Shown here piece by piece: positions 17,611 to 27,156 of a DNA stretch of 64,000 nt; the stretch's first letter is position 1, and every line of letters starts with the position of its first letter. Source of the DNA: Rivularia sp. MS3 (GTDB taxonomy: Bacteria; Cyanobacteriota; Cyanobacteriia; Cyanobacteriales; Nostocaceae); NCBI GenBank assembly GCA_019192545.1, contig JAHCMI010000020.1, forward strand, positions 1-64,000, written 5' to 3'. Under the pieces are notes generated by a model that was given only the letters and a program-made list of their open reading frames with translations, was not told the origin of the DNA and searched no databases. The translations under genes were made by a program, and so were the position numbers.

Positions 17611-17949
17611 ATGCATCAGCTAACCGAAGTAAATAAATGCGTACTTTTAGCAATAACTTCTGGAGCTTTAGGAGGATTGCTTCAAGGCATTATCCAGGAT
17701 ATTATTAGTCAGAGAAAAAATGTTCTCAACAGAAACTTGACACAGAGAATAAAGCTTTATGTTTTTTCCTGTTTAGTTGGTAGCATTATTATGGGTTTAT
17801 TTACTTTTTTTGGTGCCATGTTCGATACGAGTGCATCAATACAAAATAGCGGAAAATTTATAATTATCTATGGAATTTTTGGCTGGTATTTAACAACTTT
17901 AAGTACAAAATTATTCGACACTTTTGTATTTAAAAGGCAAGAAAATTAA
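17611..17949 (+). CDS. Small membrane protein, hypothetical
   Basis: A 112-residue protein with three predicted membrane helices: roughly residues 9-30 (CVLLAITSGALGGLLQGII), 48-68 (FSCLVGSIIMGLFTFFGAMF) and 78-100 (FIIIYGIFGWYLTTLSTKLF). Basic loops lie between helices 1 and 2. The family is not recognised. It is preceded by a dispersed hairpin repeat and followed by another of the GTAGGGTGTGTTGTCGCG type (about 17959-17993). A small integral membrane protein is all that can be claimed. Confidence 0.55.
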   Translation: MHQLTEVNKCVLLAITSGALGGLLQGIIQDIISQRKNVLNRNLTQRIKLYVFSCLVGSIIMGLFTFFGAMFDTSASIQNSGKFIIIYGIFGWYLTTLSTKLFDTFVFKRQEN

Positions 17950-18337
17950 TATATCAATGTAGGGTGTGTTGTCGCGCAGCGCAACGCACCATTTATTTAT
18001 AGCTGACGGAAGCAGCTGAAAAAATTCCAACAGATGCGGCAGTTATGACAATCTTGGCAGATAACACCATTGAAATATTTTTACTATTTGTACATAAATA
18101 TAATCCCACAACAATGCTATTGATGAAGAGTTTGATTGTGTGAGTGATAGATGCCAAAATTATAGAGACGCAATATAGCGGTTTTCAATTGGGTGTAATA
18201 CAGCGATTCCCTTAACTCTTCCCCTCTAATTAATCAGGAGAGGGGTGCCCGGAGGGCGGAGTGAGGTTGCAAGTGTATTCGACTCAAGTGAATTCGCAAT
18301 ATTTTACGTCTCTACACAATTTCAAAAATATACAATA
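17950..18337. repeat. Repeat-rich convergent intergenic region
   Basis: Three dispersed repeats fill most of it. A GTAGGGTGTGTTGTCGCGCAGCGCAACGCACC type lies at 17959-17993. The CCCCTCT...AGAGGGGTGCC type is at 18205-18268. A pair of TAGAGACG (18163-18170) and CGTCTCTA (18307-18314) encloses the latter. No gene was found. Confidence 0.65.
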
Positions 18338-18781
18338 TTAATCCTGCGATTCGCGATAGCCATAGAAGTTAACACTGTAATCTGTAATTTTTACTCCCGT
18401 CTTCTCTTCTACATAACGAAGCACTTCTTCTGGCAATTCTAAATGTACGTCTAAAATTTGATTTGTGTCCAAACAATTTACATGAGAGTGGGAATCGCTG
18501 ATATTTCCGTACAAACGCCCATCGCAGCGTTCAATACATTCGATGATACCCCCGCTTGATAGCGCTTCTAAATTCTGGTAAACAGATGTATGCCCTATTT
18601 CTTTACCTTCCTGATTCAGCCTATCGTAAATTTCACGAGCACAAAGGTGTTCGTTTGCTTTCCACAATAACTCTAAAATGTAACGACGCTGACGACTAAC
18701 TCGCATTCCCTGGGTTTGACATCTTTCCAATGCGTCTTCTAAGGAACGAATTGGATTTGTAGATAATGTTTGTTTTTGCAT
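18338..18781 (-). CDS. Fur family transcriptional regulator, PerR/FurC-like
   Basis: A 147-residue metal-dependent repressor. The winged-helix DNA-binding half contains MRVSRQRRYILELLWKANEH and the recognition helix GKEIGHTSVYQNLEAL. The dimerisation half has ISDSHSHVNCLD and the late His-poor tail. Unlike typical Fur and Zur it has no CxxC zinc motifs, which in cyanobacteria points to the peroxide-sensing PerR (FurC) subgroup. This subgroup assignment is from family knowledge and is less certain than Fur membership. The ATG at 18781 gives the usual MQKQ...SLEDALERC start; a TTG seven codons upstream is less likely. Targets would be oxidative-stress genes elsewhere. Confidence 0.88.
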   Translation of the reverse strand: MQKQTLSTNPIRSLEDALERCQTQGMRVSRQRRYILELLWKANEHLCAREIYDRLNQEGKEIGHTSVYQNLEALSSGGIIECIERCDGRLYGNISDSHSHVNCLDTNQILDVHLELPEEVLRYVEEKTGVKITDYSVNFYGYRESQD

Positions 18782-19478
18782 ATTAGTAGTTATTACTATC
18801 AAAGTTTATTTTTTGTTCCATAGATGCAAAAATTAAAGTAACCCTACACATTATCCTTGACTCGTATTTTTCAGCTTTACACCTATAAGGATGTAGTTGA
18901 TAGGAGAAACTTCCTTTATGTTTCTAAAAGTCTAGTTTGTCACCACTTATCTAAAATAAACTCATTACCACTTTAGCTTAAAAGCGTCGCCAACGTCTAC
19001 TTAGGAGCTTAATTAGGTAATACAGGCAAATAATTGATGTGTTTTGTAAGGCTAAAATATTAGTACTGCTTCGCGGAAGTAAGAAGTAAGAAAAAAGTAG
19101 TTGTCTTATTTATGCCGACTTGTACTAGTTGCCAGTAAGACGGTTGGAAAGCCTTTATATAAAGTATGAAGGCAGAGCTTTGTAACAAGTAAGTAAATAT
19201 AAGGATTATTGGAATTTAACTCCCCGACGATCGCACTGAATAATTTACCACCGACTACCAACCATCCTGCGGTTATTACTGAAAAAAAATGCCGATAAAA
19301 TGCTTTTTCAGTATATCTACTTATTCTCATATTCTATAGTGAATTTACATAATGTCAGGAATAAGCTCGAAAAAGTTTTCTCATAAATCAGCACATCTAC
19401 TTAACGGTATTTTCTGAGATAGAAAAATCAGCTAATAACCGTAATTGAAATTCTCGACTTTAAGCCAGGGTGATAAAA
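18782..19478. other. 697-bp divergent intergenic region
   Basis: The region holds the promoters of the Fur gene and of the subtilase gene, which I cannot place. A minus-strand open frame at 19106-19330 has no family features and I do not call it. A Shine-Dalgarno-like CCAGGG (19465-19470) precedes the ATG at 19479. Nothing else is supported. Confidence 0.45.
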
Positions 19479-21719
19479 ATGCAGAGCAATGAAAATCCGA
19501 ATATGAATAGTTTTAATCCTTCTCCTCGCAGAATGCCTTCTTTAGATATGAATGCACCATCCGCACCGCATCAAATGCCTAGCAGCGATATGGATGCTGC
19601 TTCATCTTACGGACATATGCAGAAAGTATTGGTAGAGTTGCGCGTACCTAGCAATCAAGGTGTATTGGAAGCATCTCGCACCGCCGCACAAATAAATGTA
19701 TCAAGCTTCAGATTTGATACCAGCTACGAACCGATAACAGTTAATCCCAGCAGCGAGAATATATCTACTATTAGAGCTAGCAATGAAGAAACAGTAATTG
19801 TGCGCGGGGTTATAGAAGAAAACGATATTCAAACGTTAGAGTCACAATCTAATGTAGTAAAAGTTTATAAGGATACTCCCATCGCACCTTTTAATACTGC
19901 ATTATTAGAAAAAGATAAAGATTTAGTCGCACCAACCGACGGAGCGCAAGATTGTCCTATTGGTACTTGCGACTGCTCGCCGACAACAGCTAAGGGAACT
20001 ATGGCTGATGTGGCTAAGTACTTTGGTGTAGACCAAATTTGGGCGGCTGGATTCAAAGGGGAAGGTGTTGTTGTTGGTGTTGTCGATGGCGGTATAACCG
20101 CTGAAGGGCGAGATTGCGGTCCGTCAGAAACTATTCGGCGGGTAAAAAATGTTATCGGTGGTCCTGCATCCGATTGGGGAACAACTGCCAAGGATTGGGG
20201 AGAACACGGTAATATGTCGGCTACCGATGTATTGGGAATGGCTCCCGCTGCTAAACTTTACGACTGCCGCATTGCTGGCGGTGATGCGATATCAAATGCT
20301 TTGAAAGTATTTGATTGGGCAATCAAACAGTATCAAACTGACGGTACTCCCCAAATTCTTACTAATAGCTGGGGGATTTACCAAGAAAGCTGGGATGAAT
20401 TTTACGCTAACAATCCGGAACATCCTTTCACCCGTAAAGTTGTCGAAGCTATCGAACAAGGTATTTTAGTTTTGTTTGCAGCGGGTAACTGTGGAGGTAG
20501 CTGCCCTTCTCAAAGATGCGGAACGGATTTTGGCTCCGGTAAAAGTATCTGGGGGGCAAACGGGCATCCTTTGGTGATGACAGTTGGCGCTGTTAATAAA
20601 GAAGAACAGTTTATTGGCTACAGCAGTCAAGGACCTGCATCTTTAGATCCCAACAAGCCCGATTTTTGTTCTATAAGTCATTTTAAAGGTTACTTTGCCA
20701 GCGATAACGGTACTTCTGCGGCTTGTCCAATTGCTGCTGGTGTAGTTGCGCTACTTAAACAGGCAAAGTCTGATTTAAATCAACAAGAAGCCAAAGAACT
20801 CCTGAGAAATACTGCTAAAAATATTGGCGAAGCCGGTTTTGATTATCATTCCGGTGCGGGAATAATTCAAGCAAAAGCAGCCTTCGATGAACTTTTACCC
20901 CAACAACCAAGGTGGCACGAGTGGGAAAGTTGGGGAGGCAACAGTTTCTACGCACCTGCGGTAGTTTCTTCTGTTGAAAATCATTTAGATGCATTTATTG
21001 TTGGTGGTGACAGCGCTGTTTACCGTAAATCTTGGCATGAAGATAAAAATCCTGGCGAGTGGGAAAAATTAGACGGGTTTAGCTTGGGAAGCCCTGGGGT
21101 ATTAGCCCGCAACCAAAATATTGAATTATTTATTATTTCCCAAGAGCGTACAATCCAACGTAAATGTTGGGATGGCAAGACTTGGGGAGAATGGGAAGAC
21201 TTGGGTGGTTTATGCAAACACGGTGTTGCTGCTACTAGTTGGGGAAATGACAGATTAGATGTATTTAGCGTTGCCGCCGATAATGCCGTTTGGCATAAAT
21301 TTTGGGATGGCAGTAGCTGGAGTGAATGGCTTTCTTTGGGTGGCATAAGTTTGGGTGCCCCCGCAGCAGTTTCTACCGACGATAATTCGATTGACGTATT
21401 TATTAGAGGTTGCGATCGCGCTATATATCGCAAAACTTGGAATGGTACTTCCTGGAGCAGCAACTGGGAAAGCTTGGGTGGTTTGTGGGCATACTCCCCC
21501 GCAGTCACCTCTAGAAATGGCGATCGCCTCGATGTTTTTGCAGTCGGTACTGATAATGCCGTATACCGCAAAGTATGCACTCAATCTAGCTGGGGAGAAT
21601 GGGAAAACCTCGGCGGAGCATCACTTTCCGCACCTGCTGCCGTATCCTGGGGACAAAATCGCATCGATATATTTGCCGTTGGTGGCGATAATGCCTTGTA
21701 TCACAAATGGCTGAGTTAA
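19479..21719 (+). CDS. S8 subtilase fused to C-terminal lectin-like beta-propeller
   Basis: This 746-residue protein has an N-terminal extension (1-150) that may act as a propeptide, a subtilisin-family domain (about 180-465) and six repeats of about 45 residues (about 476-746). The triad is Asp203 in VVDGGI, His243 in GEHGNMSA and Ser413 in NGTSAACP; the oxyanion Asn lies in FAAGNCGG. The repeats read roughly W..W..LGG....PAAVS....R.DVF..G.D.A.Y.K and resemble the DUF346/PLL-type propeller of bacterial fucose-binding lectins. No N-terminal signal peptide is visible. Start: the ATG at 19479, with CCAGGG nine bases upstream; a GTG lies three codons earlier. Likely role: proteolysis targeted by glycan or surface binding (inference). 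Confidence 0.85.
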   Translation: MQSNENPNMNSFNPSPRRMPSLDMNAPSAPHQMPSSDMDAASSYGHMQKVLVELRVPSNQGVLEASRTAAQINVSSFRFDTSYEPITVNPSSENISTIRASNEETVIVRGVIEENDIQTLESQSNVVKVYKDTPIAPFNTALLEKDKDLVAPTDGAQDCPIGTCDCSPTTAKGTMADVAKYFGVDQIWAAGFKGEGVVVGVVDGGITAEGRDCGPSETIRRVKNVIGGPASDWGTTAKDWGEHGNMSATDVLGMAPAAKLYDCRIAGGDAISNALKVFDWAIKQYQTDGTPQILTNSWGIYQESWDEFYANNPEHPFTRKVVEAIEQGILVLFAAGNCGGSCPSQRCGTDFGSGKSIWGANGHPLVMTVGAVNKEEQFIGYSSQGPASLDPNKPDFCSISHFKGYFASDNGTSAACPIAAGVVALLKQAKSDLNQQEAKELLRNTAKNIGEAGFDYHSGAGIIQAKAAFDELLPQQPRWHEWESWGGNSFYAPAVVSSVENHLDAFIVGGDSAVYRKSWHEDKNPGEWEKLDGFSLGSPGVLARNQNIELFIISQERTIQRKCWDGKTWGEWEDLGGLCKHGVAATSWGNDRLDVFSVAADNAVWHKFWDGSSWSEWLSLGGISLGAPAAVSTDDNSIDVFIRGCDRAIYRKTWNGTSWSSNWESLGGLWAYSPAVTSRNGDRLDVFAVGTDNAVYRKVCTQSSWGEWENLGGASLSAPAAVSWGQNRIDIFAVGGDNALYHKWLS

Positions 21720-21721
21720 GT

Positions 21722-21790
21722 TAATTGGGAATTAGGGATTGGGGATTGAAAGTTAGTAGCTGATAACTGTTAACTGCTCACTGTTTTGGT
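21722..21790. repeat. Short STRR tract
   Basis: TTGGGAATTAGGGATTGGGGATT and AACTGTTAACTGCTCACTG-type heptamers lie between the subtilase and the CRR6 gene. Confidence 0.7.
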
Positions 21791-21825
21791 GCTAGTGTAA
21801 AATGTCGTAACTTAATAAGACGGCA

Positions 21826-22299
21826 ATGACTTTAACCATCCCAATTCCTGGTAGCTCTATCAACAGCTTAGATTTGTCACCAGCAGTGACGGCAATTGAT
21901 AAAATTCTGGCAGAGAATAATATTGCTGCAAACGAACAACAACTACGTTTAGATATTCAATATGAATTAGAAAAGGGAGATCCACGCGAACTTTCCGAGA
22001 TTCCTGAAATACGATTGTGGTTTATCCGTTTGGATGCGAAATACCCTTGGCTACCATTTTTATTAGATTGGCAATCCGGGGAATTTGTCCGTTATGCAGC
22101 AATGTTAGTTCCACATCAATTTAGTTCTAAAGAAGGCATTCAATACAACCCCGAAGCTTTAGAAATTTTTCTCATGCAAAAAACCTTTGTTTTAAAGGAT
22201 TGGCTAGAAAAATATAATATTCCCAGTCAATTCCGCATCAAGTCAATGGCTAAACTGCTGGGTTACGACTTAGATGACGAACTATTTGCAATGCTTTAA
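21826..22299 (+). CDS. CRR6 family NdhI maturation factor
   Basis: A 157-residue protein of the CRR6 (DUF1817) family. In chloroplasts CRR6 is needed to assemble the NdhI-containing arm of the photosynthetic NDH-1 complex; cyanobacterial homologues act likewise. The family core is visible: LDAKYPWLPFLLDWQSGEF, RYAAMLVPHQFSSKEGIQYN and PEALEIFLMQKTFVLKDWL. It is soluble, with no membrane segments. The gene stands alone and is followed by a strong bidirectional terminator (22322-22353). Identification rests on recall of the family consensus rather than an alignment. Confidence 0.8.
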   Translation: MTLTIPIPGSSINSLDLSPAVTAIDKILAENNIAANEQQLRLDIQYELEKGDPRELSEIPEIRLWFIRLDAKYPWLPFLLDWQSGEFVRYAAMLVPHQFSSKEGIQYNPEALEIFLMQKTFVLKDWLEKYNIPSQFRIKSMAKLLGYDLDDELFAML

Positions 22300-22321
22300 C
22301 TCGTTAACTTTCTATATCAAT

Positions 22322-22353
22322 AAAAAACCCAGTTTTTTTCAAAACTGGGTTTT
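22322..22353. terminator. Bidirectional terminator between CRR6 gene and 22397 gene
   Basis: A 13-bp perfect stem AAAACCCAGTTTT/AAAACTGGGTTTT with a TTTC loop is flanked by A-rich and T-rich runs. It lies between two convergent genes and can serve both. Confidence 0.85.
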
Positions 22354-22396
22354 CAGTCTATGTTTATTTTTTATAATTGCTAACCAAAATACTATA

Positions 22397-23167
22397 TTAA
22401 TTTTGCCCGATACGCGATATCAAACTTAATGCTGTATTAAAAGCATACTCAACAGCTTTTGATTTAGTTGGTAACGCTGCTTGCCAAATACGATAATCGT
22501 TATATTCAATAATTAATTTAGCCATATCATCGATACTTACTCTATTTAAAATATCGTATTGGGCTGATTCAAAATCCTCTAATTTCTTACCACTTTCGAT
22601 TACTTCTTTTCCAGCCTGGATAAATTCATCTAAAATTATTTGTGCGTAACGCTTTCCCGCACCTTCAGCAAATACGCAAGTAGATTTTAACGCCTTATAT
22701 TCTTCAAATAAAACATCTGCTATTTTGTGCCCTACTAATTTATTCCAAATTAATGGCAGTTCAATATCTAAACAATCACTATCACTATATCTATATTGCA
22801 AATACTCATATATATCACAAGCCGATGTCTCTATTTTCTTACCGGCAAACAGTTCTTTCAAAGTTTGAGGGCTTGTATTAAAAGAAGAATCAGAAAATAC
22901 ACCTTCTTCACCTTCAGGGCAGTCATACACCATGTATGTCCAAATCCCAGCGCTTGCAGTATCGCTATTCACAGCTTGATAAAATGTGATAGTTCCGTCT
23001 TCTTCACTTTCAAAGTATGCGCTTTCTGTATCGGTAAATTGCCATAGAGGTATATTGCGAGAGGCAACCATGATTTTTTTATAAATACCTGTTAAATGAT
23101 GAGGTTGAGTCTCAACTTGGATATAACGCTTTTTTGTAACAACTAAGCTATGTAACCGAATCGCCAT
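22397..23167 (-). CDS. Hypothetical protein, 256 aa
   Basis: I do not recognise the family. It is an acidic soluble protein with no signal peptide or membrane helices. The first half (1-120) looks beta-rich (RLHSLVVTKKRYIQVETQPH, GTITFYQAVNSDTASAGIWTY). The second half (about 140-256) is mainly helical (KRYAQIILDEFIQAGKEVIE, AVEYAFNTALSLIS). It begins with ATG and shares the bidirectional terminator with the CRR6 gene. A 1.3-kb non-coding region lies on its 5' side. Confidence 0.6.
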   Translation of the reverse strand: MAIRLHSLVVTKKRYIQVETQPHHLTGIYKKIMVASRNIPLWQFTDTESAYFESEEDGTITFYQAVNSDTASAGIWTYMVYDCPEGEEGVFSDSSFNTSPQTLKELFAGKKIETSACDIYEYLQYRYSDSDCLDIELPLIWNKLVGHKIADVLFEEYKALKSTCVFAEGAGKRYAQIILDEFIQAGKEVIESGKKLEDFESAQYDILNRVSIDDMAKLIIEYNDYRIWQAALPTKSKAVEYAFNTALSLISRIGQN

Positions 23168-24494
23168 TATTTCTTTCCTTATATTTCGTGAATCATTTAC
23201 AAAGGTGATTTCACCTACTTAACAGCTAGACAAAAGTTCATGCAAAAGAATTTATCGCTTTTACCTCTATTCGTACATCTTTCACAGGGAATAGTGTTTG
23301 TATCAATTGCCTACTTTTGTTTAAATATGTCAATTTCTTTGCCATTAGTTGCTAATAGTAAAGATTTGGTATCAACTTCCAATAGACATTGATAAATAAA
23401 GGTTACAAAACTTCAAACTAGCTGTTAACTTCAAAACCTTTGATGGTTTAGATACTGAATTTAAATAAGAAAGGCTAGCTTAAATATCGTTCATATCTAA
23501 GCCCTTAGTTTCTTTCATATTTGTCAATTTTTAGCCATTAATTCATATGTATTACTACAATGTAGTTTAACTAGTTATTACGGCTCGAAGTTGACATGAA
23601 ATACACTGGATTTTTTAGCCTTCTGATTTATCATTCCCCAAAATGATATGGAACTAACATTCTCACCAAAAAAAAATTATTTCTTTTTCCCAGAGCTTAC
23701 TAACATTGGTTTTTAGCAACTATATAAAAATGAAAAGAAAAAAATATTCCTAAACAGTTTTGTTAGCCATATAACATACTGCAATTAAATGTATTTTGTT
23801 TAACATTTGGCATTTCAACCTATCAAAGTTTTCTTCTTAAAAATAAAAAATATATTAATTAAGAAAACATTAGACTAGGTTTTATAGCTTAATAGATACT
23901 TCTATTATTAGCTTGAGGGGTAAAACCCCTTAAATAGCTGAAACCCCTGTAAAGTAGGGATAACTATGTTTAAGTATATATATTTTTTGATACATTTCTT
24001 TGCGTTGAGTCGCGACTTTTGTATATAGTCAAACTATTTAGAAAAAGGATAGTTGCTTTTAGTAATTTTTTTTCTTTACTAAAAGCATTGTGATTGTATT
24101 CAGACATACAAATATTTTTATAATGGTGCCCAATAACACATTATTTATCGGTTAAGTATTAGAAATCATTTTATCAAATTTAATAAAAAATTAACCATTA
24201 GATAATGAAAAATTAATAATGCTTCTGAAAGAATAATCTTAATTAAAAAATAGCTTAAAATCCTAGGATTGTAAATAATAACTTTGAATAAAGCTTCGTT
24301 CAACTGATTTTATAAATTTGTATTTTAAATTACAAATAAAATTTGTTTAAGGCATAAAATTAACAGAGAAAATAATTGTTGCCTATCAAACTAAATTGTA
24401 AAAAGATGACACTAGGTATTTACTTAATACCTAGTGTCGTGCATTTTATATGAAAATTAACTTTCTGAGCTTTATATAAGTCAGATTTTTTAGT
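23168..24494. other. 1.3-kb AT-rich non-coding region
   Basis: No protein gene was recognised on either strand. Two structured points stand out: a hairpin AGGGGT-AAA-ACCCCT at 23916-23930, with AGCT flanks and a further CCCCT 13 bases on, and the terminator at 24400-24438 belonging to the GT9 gene. The region must also hold the promoter of the 22397-23167 gene. A small RNA around 23900-23960 is possible but unproven. Confidence 0.5.
24400..24438 (-). terminator. Intrinsic terminator of the GT9 gene
   Basis: A perfect 13-bp stem (GACACTAGGTATT / AATACCTAGTGTC) with a 5-base loop is followed, on the minus strand, by TTTTT at 24404-24400. It lies 56 bases past the stop codon of the glycosyltransferase gene. 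Confidence 0.85.
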
Positions 24495-25436
24495 TTAGTC
24501 TTGCCAAACCTTTTCTAAAATGGCTTGCGGTTGAATATCCTCGATGGAACCAGTAGGAGATTTAACAGGGAGAAATTTATCACTTTCAGGTAGGAATTTA
24601 ATAGGTTCGTCCGAGCCGAATAAAGCAATAGTGTAAGTTTGCAAGAATACGGCAAGCTGCAAAGGCGCACTATTAGTACACAACATCAAATCAGCTCCAG
24701 CAATAATAGCTGCAAGCCTACCAATATTATTAGGAGAAGTTTGTTTTATATCTGGTATTGTTTCCGAAAGAGTGCTAACTAAATCTTGATTATCGGGTTG
24801 AGAAACAACTACCACCGGCATTCCTGGCTGTTTTTCCCTAAAATCTTTAATCACACTTAGCCATTTATCCGTAGGATAAACGGAATCGGCATCAGCAAAG
24901 GAACTGCAAACCAAAATATAGCCCGTATCATTAACACCATTACGTAATTGTTCGGCATTTGCCCAATCAATATCTGGTTTCGGTACATTCAGAGCTAACT
25001 CCGGATAAGTAGAATTTGCCCCTAATCCTTGGAGTAAATCGTTATACATGTAGGCAGCGTATTGTTCTTCATTTCGGGGTACTAAGCGATTAAAAAACAA
25101 AGAACTATTACCCTTAAAACCAATCCGCGTATTTATACCAGTTAACCACAGTAGCAAACCAGTAGACCAGTTTTGTGATGAAGTAATTGCAACATCATAC
25201 TCGCGATCGCGAATCATACCGATTAAGTTACCAAAATCAGCCATACTATTACGATCTTGAAAATCAAAGGCTAGCACTTCGGAAACAGACTGACTCACTT
25301 GGTAAGCAGCCTTTGAAGAAGGTTGGCACACCACATCAATTCGAGATGTGTTGTATTTCCCCTTGAGATTGTCTAAAGTCGGAAAGAATAGAATTTGCTC
25401 GTCTATTCCACCAGGCACAAGGGCTACTATTCGCAT
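24495..25436 (-). CDS. Glycosyltransferase family 9 (heptosyltransferase-like)
   Basis: The 313-residue protein resembles ADP-heptose:LPS heptosyltransferases of family GT9, with a two-Rossmann GT-B layout. The N-terminus MRIVALVPGGIDEQILFFPT is a variant of the usual GxxGDxxxxxP. The C-terminal domain has the donor-site segment IAGADLMLCTNSAPLQLAVFL, in which Asn-Ser replaces the common Asp-Ser/Thr, and IALFGSDEP. These substitutions at the acceptor and donor sites suggest altered chemistry or specificity. It stands alone, and has its own terminator at 24400-24438. A role in cell-envelope glycan synthesis is inferred from the family. Confidence 0.82.
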   Translation of the reverse strand: MRIVALVPGGIDEQILFFPTLDNLKGKYNTSRIDVVCQPSSKAAYQVSQSVSEVLAFDFQDRNSMADFGNLIGMIRDREYDVAITSSQNWSTGLLLWLTGINTRIGFKGNSSLFFNRLVPRNEEQYAAYMYNDLLQGLGANSTYPELALNVPKPDIDWANAEQLRNGVNDTGYILVCSSFADADSVYPTDKWLSVIKDFREKQPGMPVVVVSQPDNQDLVSTLSETIPDIKQTSPNNIGRLAAIIAGADLMLCTNSAPLQLAVFLQTYTIALFGSDEPIKFLPESDKFLPVKSPTGSIEDIQPQAILEKVWQD

Positions 25437-25489
25437 ATTGTTTAATTACGATTACTGGCTACTTATTTTAGGGGAAGATGTGTATTTGG

Positions 25490-25600
25490 GCATGGGAAAT
25501 TGGGCATAGGGCATGGAGCATTGAAGCAGAGGTTAACTCCCTGCCCACTGTTCACTGTTAACTGTTCGCTGTTAACTGTTCGCTGTCTTCCCTACGACGT
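25490..25600. repeat. STRR tract
   Basis: GGGCATG/GGGCATA repeats (about 25487-25520) are followed by ACTGTTC/TTAACTG/TTCGCTG heptamers (about 25547-25585), in the divergent region between the GT9 gene and ispD. Confidence 0.8.
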
Positions 25601-25650
25601 GATAAAGAAAGATTATTAATTTAACTAATTTCAATTGAGGATTCACTAAA

Positions 25651-26331
25651 GTGTACTTATTAATTCCCGCTGCCGGAAGTGGTAGAAGAATGGGGAGCGA
25701 ACGCAATAAACTGTTGTTGGATTTGCTGGGAGAATCTATTATCGGTTGGACTCTCAAAGCTGCGGCAGCATCGAACTGCATCAGTTGGATTGGAATCATT
25801 TGTCAGCCTCGCGATTACCAAGATTTTGAGAAAATTTTGGGTAATTTAAAACTAAATAAACCGGTGAAATTAATAAAAGGTGGTTCCACTCGTCAAGAAT
25901 CGGTCTACAATGGTTTGGGGGCATTGCCAGCTCAAGCAGAGCAAGTATTAATTCATGATGGAGCAAGATGTCTTGCTACGCCTAATTTATTTAACTCCTG
26001 TGCCGAAACTCTAGGTAAAGCTAGCGGTTTGATTGCCGCAGTGCCAGTTAAGGACACGATAAAAGTAGTAAACGAAAATAATATAATTCAATCGACACCC
26101 AACCGACAGCAACTATGGGCGGCGCAAACTCCACAAGGATTTGATGTCAAGTTACTAAAACAATGCCATCAACAAGCTGTTAGCAATGGCTGGGAAGTCA
26201 CAGATGATGCTGCCTTATTTGAAAAATGCGGGCTAGATGTATTAATAGTCCCAGGTGAAGAAACTAATTTAAAAATTACTACCCCACAAGATTTAGCGAT
26301 TGCAGAGTTTATTTTGAAAAATAGAAAGTAG
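25651..26331 (+). CDS. ispD: 2-C-methyl-D-erythritol 4-phosphate cytidylyltransferase
   Basis: The third enzyme of the MEP pathway, forming CDP-ME from MEP and CTP. The 226-residue protein begins YLLIPAAGSGRRMGSERNK, the nucleotide-binding signature, and continues with VLIHDGARCLA, VPVKDTIK and AAQTPQGF. The start is GTG at 25651, with TTGAGGA about ten bases upstream; there is no ATG near enough to include the essential AAGSGRRMG loop. Another MEP pathway gene, ispG, lies 8 kb away at 34556. An STRR tract follows the gene. Confidence 0.95.
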   Translation: MYLLIPAAGSGRRMGSERNKLLLDLLGESIIGWTLKAAAASNCISWIGIICQPRDYQDFEKILGNLKLNKPVKLIKGGSTRQESVYNGLGALPAQAEQVLIHDGARCLATPNLFNSCAETLGKASGLIAAVPVKDTIKVVNENNIIQSTPNRQQLWAAQTPQGFDVKLLKQCHQQAVSNGWEVTDDAALFEKCGLDVLIVPGEETNLKITTPQDLAIAEFILKNRK

Positions 26332-26500
26332 GGCATGGGGCATAGGGGATTGGTAATTGGTAATTGGTAATTGGTAATTGGTAATTTTGAACTCACTACT
26401 TCTTACTCTCAACTCCTAATTTCTAACTCCTCACTCCTAACTATTCCCAATCCCCCATGCCCAATACCCAATGCCCCATCCCCTAATCCCCATTAAAACT
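26332..26500. repeat. Long composite STRR tract
   Basis: GGGCATG, TTGGTAA (at least five copies, 26350-26385), ACTCCTA/ACTCACT and CCCAATG/CCCATGC heptamers follow each other without a gap from 26332 to about 26490, downstream of ispD. Confidence 0.9.
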
Positions 26501-26610
26501 TGACATTAAGTTAATAAAATGGTATTATCCGTGCCAACTTGCTTGTAGTGTGTTTTCTTGAGTTGTGCATTGTCCGTTGCTATAAACTCTTGAATGTGGA
26601 TTGACAACCG

Positions 26611-27156
26611 ATGATTGTAGCGGCATCAAAGATAGAAGCGATTTTGTATTTGAAGGGAAAACCCATGTCTATTGGGGAGATAGCTGAGACTGCAAAGTGC
26701 GATCGCGCCACGGCGGAGGAAGGAATAATAGAATTAGTAGATGAATATGCTCGTCGGGATAGTGCTTTAGAGGTTGTAGAGACTCCTGCGGGTTATAGTT
26801 TGCAGTTAAGGTCAGATTTCCATGACTTAGTACAAACGTTGATTCCAGTAGAATTGGGTGTAGGAGCTTTACGAACTTTGGCTGCAATTGCTCTTAACAG
26901 TCCAATGCTGCAAAGCGATTTAATCACTTTACGAGGTTCGGGAGCGTATCAACACGTTCCGGAATTAGTAGAACAAGGTTTTGTCCGCAAAAAACGTAGC
27001 GGCGATTCTCGCTCTTTTTCCCTGCAAGTTACCCCAAAATTTCATCAATATTTTCAAATAGATCAATTACCTCAACCTTTTTCTAATTTTAAAAAGCAAC
27101 AACAACTTGAATTAGAATTACAGCCAGCTTCCCAGACAGCAGCAGAAACCGCATAG
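26611..27156 (+). CDS. scpB: Segregation and condensation protein B
   Basis: This is the winged-helix ScpB subunit that dimerises and, with ScpA and SMC, forms the bacterial condensin for chromosome compaction and segregation. The 181-residue protein has KIEAILYLKGKPMSIGEIAE at the N-terminus and the second winged helix LRTLAAIALNSPMLQSDLI...RGSGAYQHVPELVEQGFVRK. Length is normal apart from a Gln-rich C-terminal tail (about 155-181), common in cyanobacterial ScpB. The ATG at 26611 is the first in frame. scpA is not in the window. Confidence 0.92.
   Translation: MIVAASKIEAILYLKGKPMSIGEIAETAKCDRATAEEGIIELVDEYARRDSALEVVETPAGYSLQLRSDFHDLVQTLIPVELGVGALRTLAAIALNSPMLQSDLITLRGSGAYQHVPELVEQGFVRKKRSGDSRSFSLQVTPKFHQYFQIDQLPQPFSNFKKQQQLELELQPASQTAAETA

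Noticed and set aside
18338-18781. Zur or Fur sensu stricto for the Fur-family gene
   Set aside because: It lacks the CxxC motifs common to those groups, so PerR-like is preferred, though not proven.
19106-19330. Minus-strand open frame of 74 codons
   Set aside because: It shows no signal, domain or good ribosome binding site, and lies in a divergent promoter region.
21020-21584. Antisense and shifted open frames over the propeller repeats
   Set aside because: They are shadows of a repetitive coding region with no independent features.
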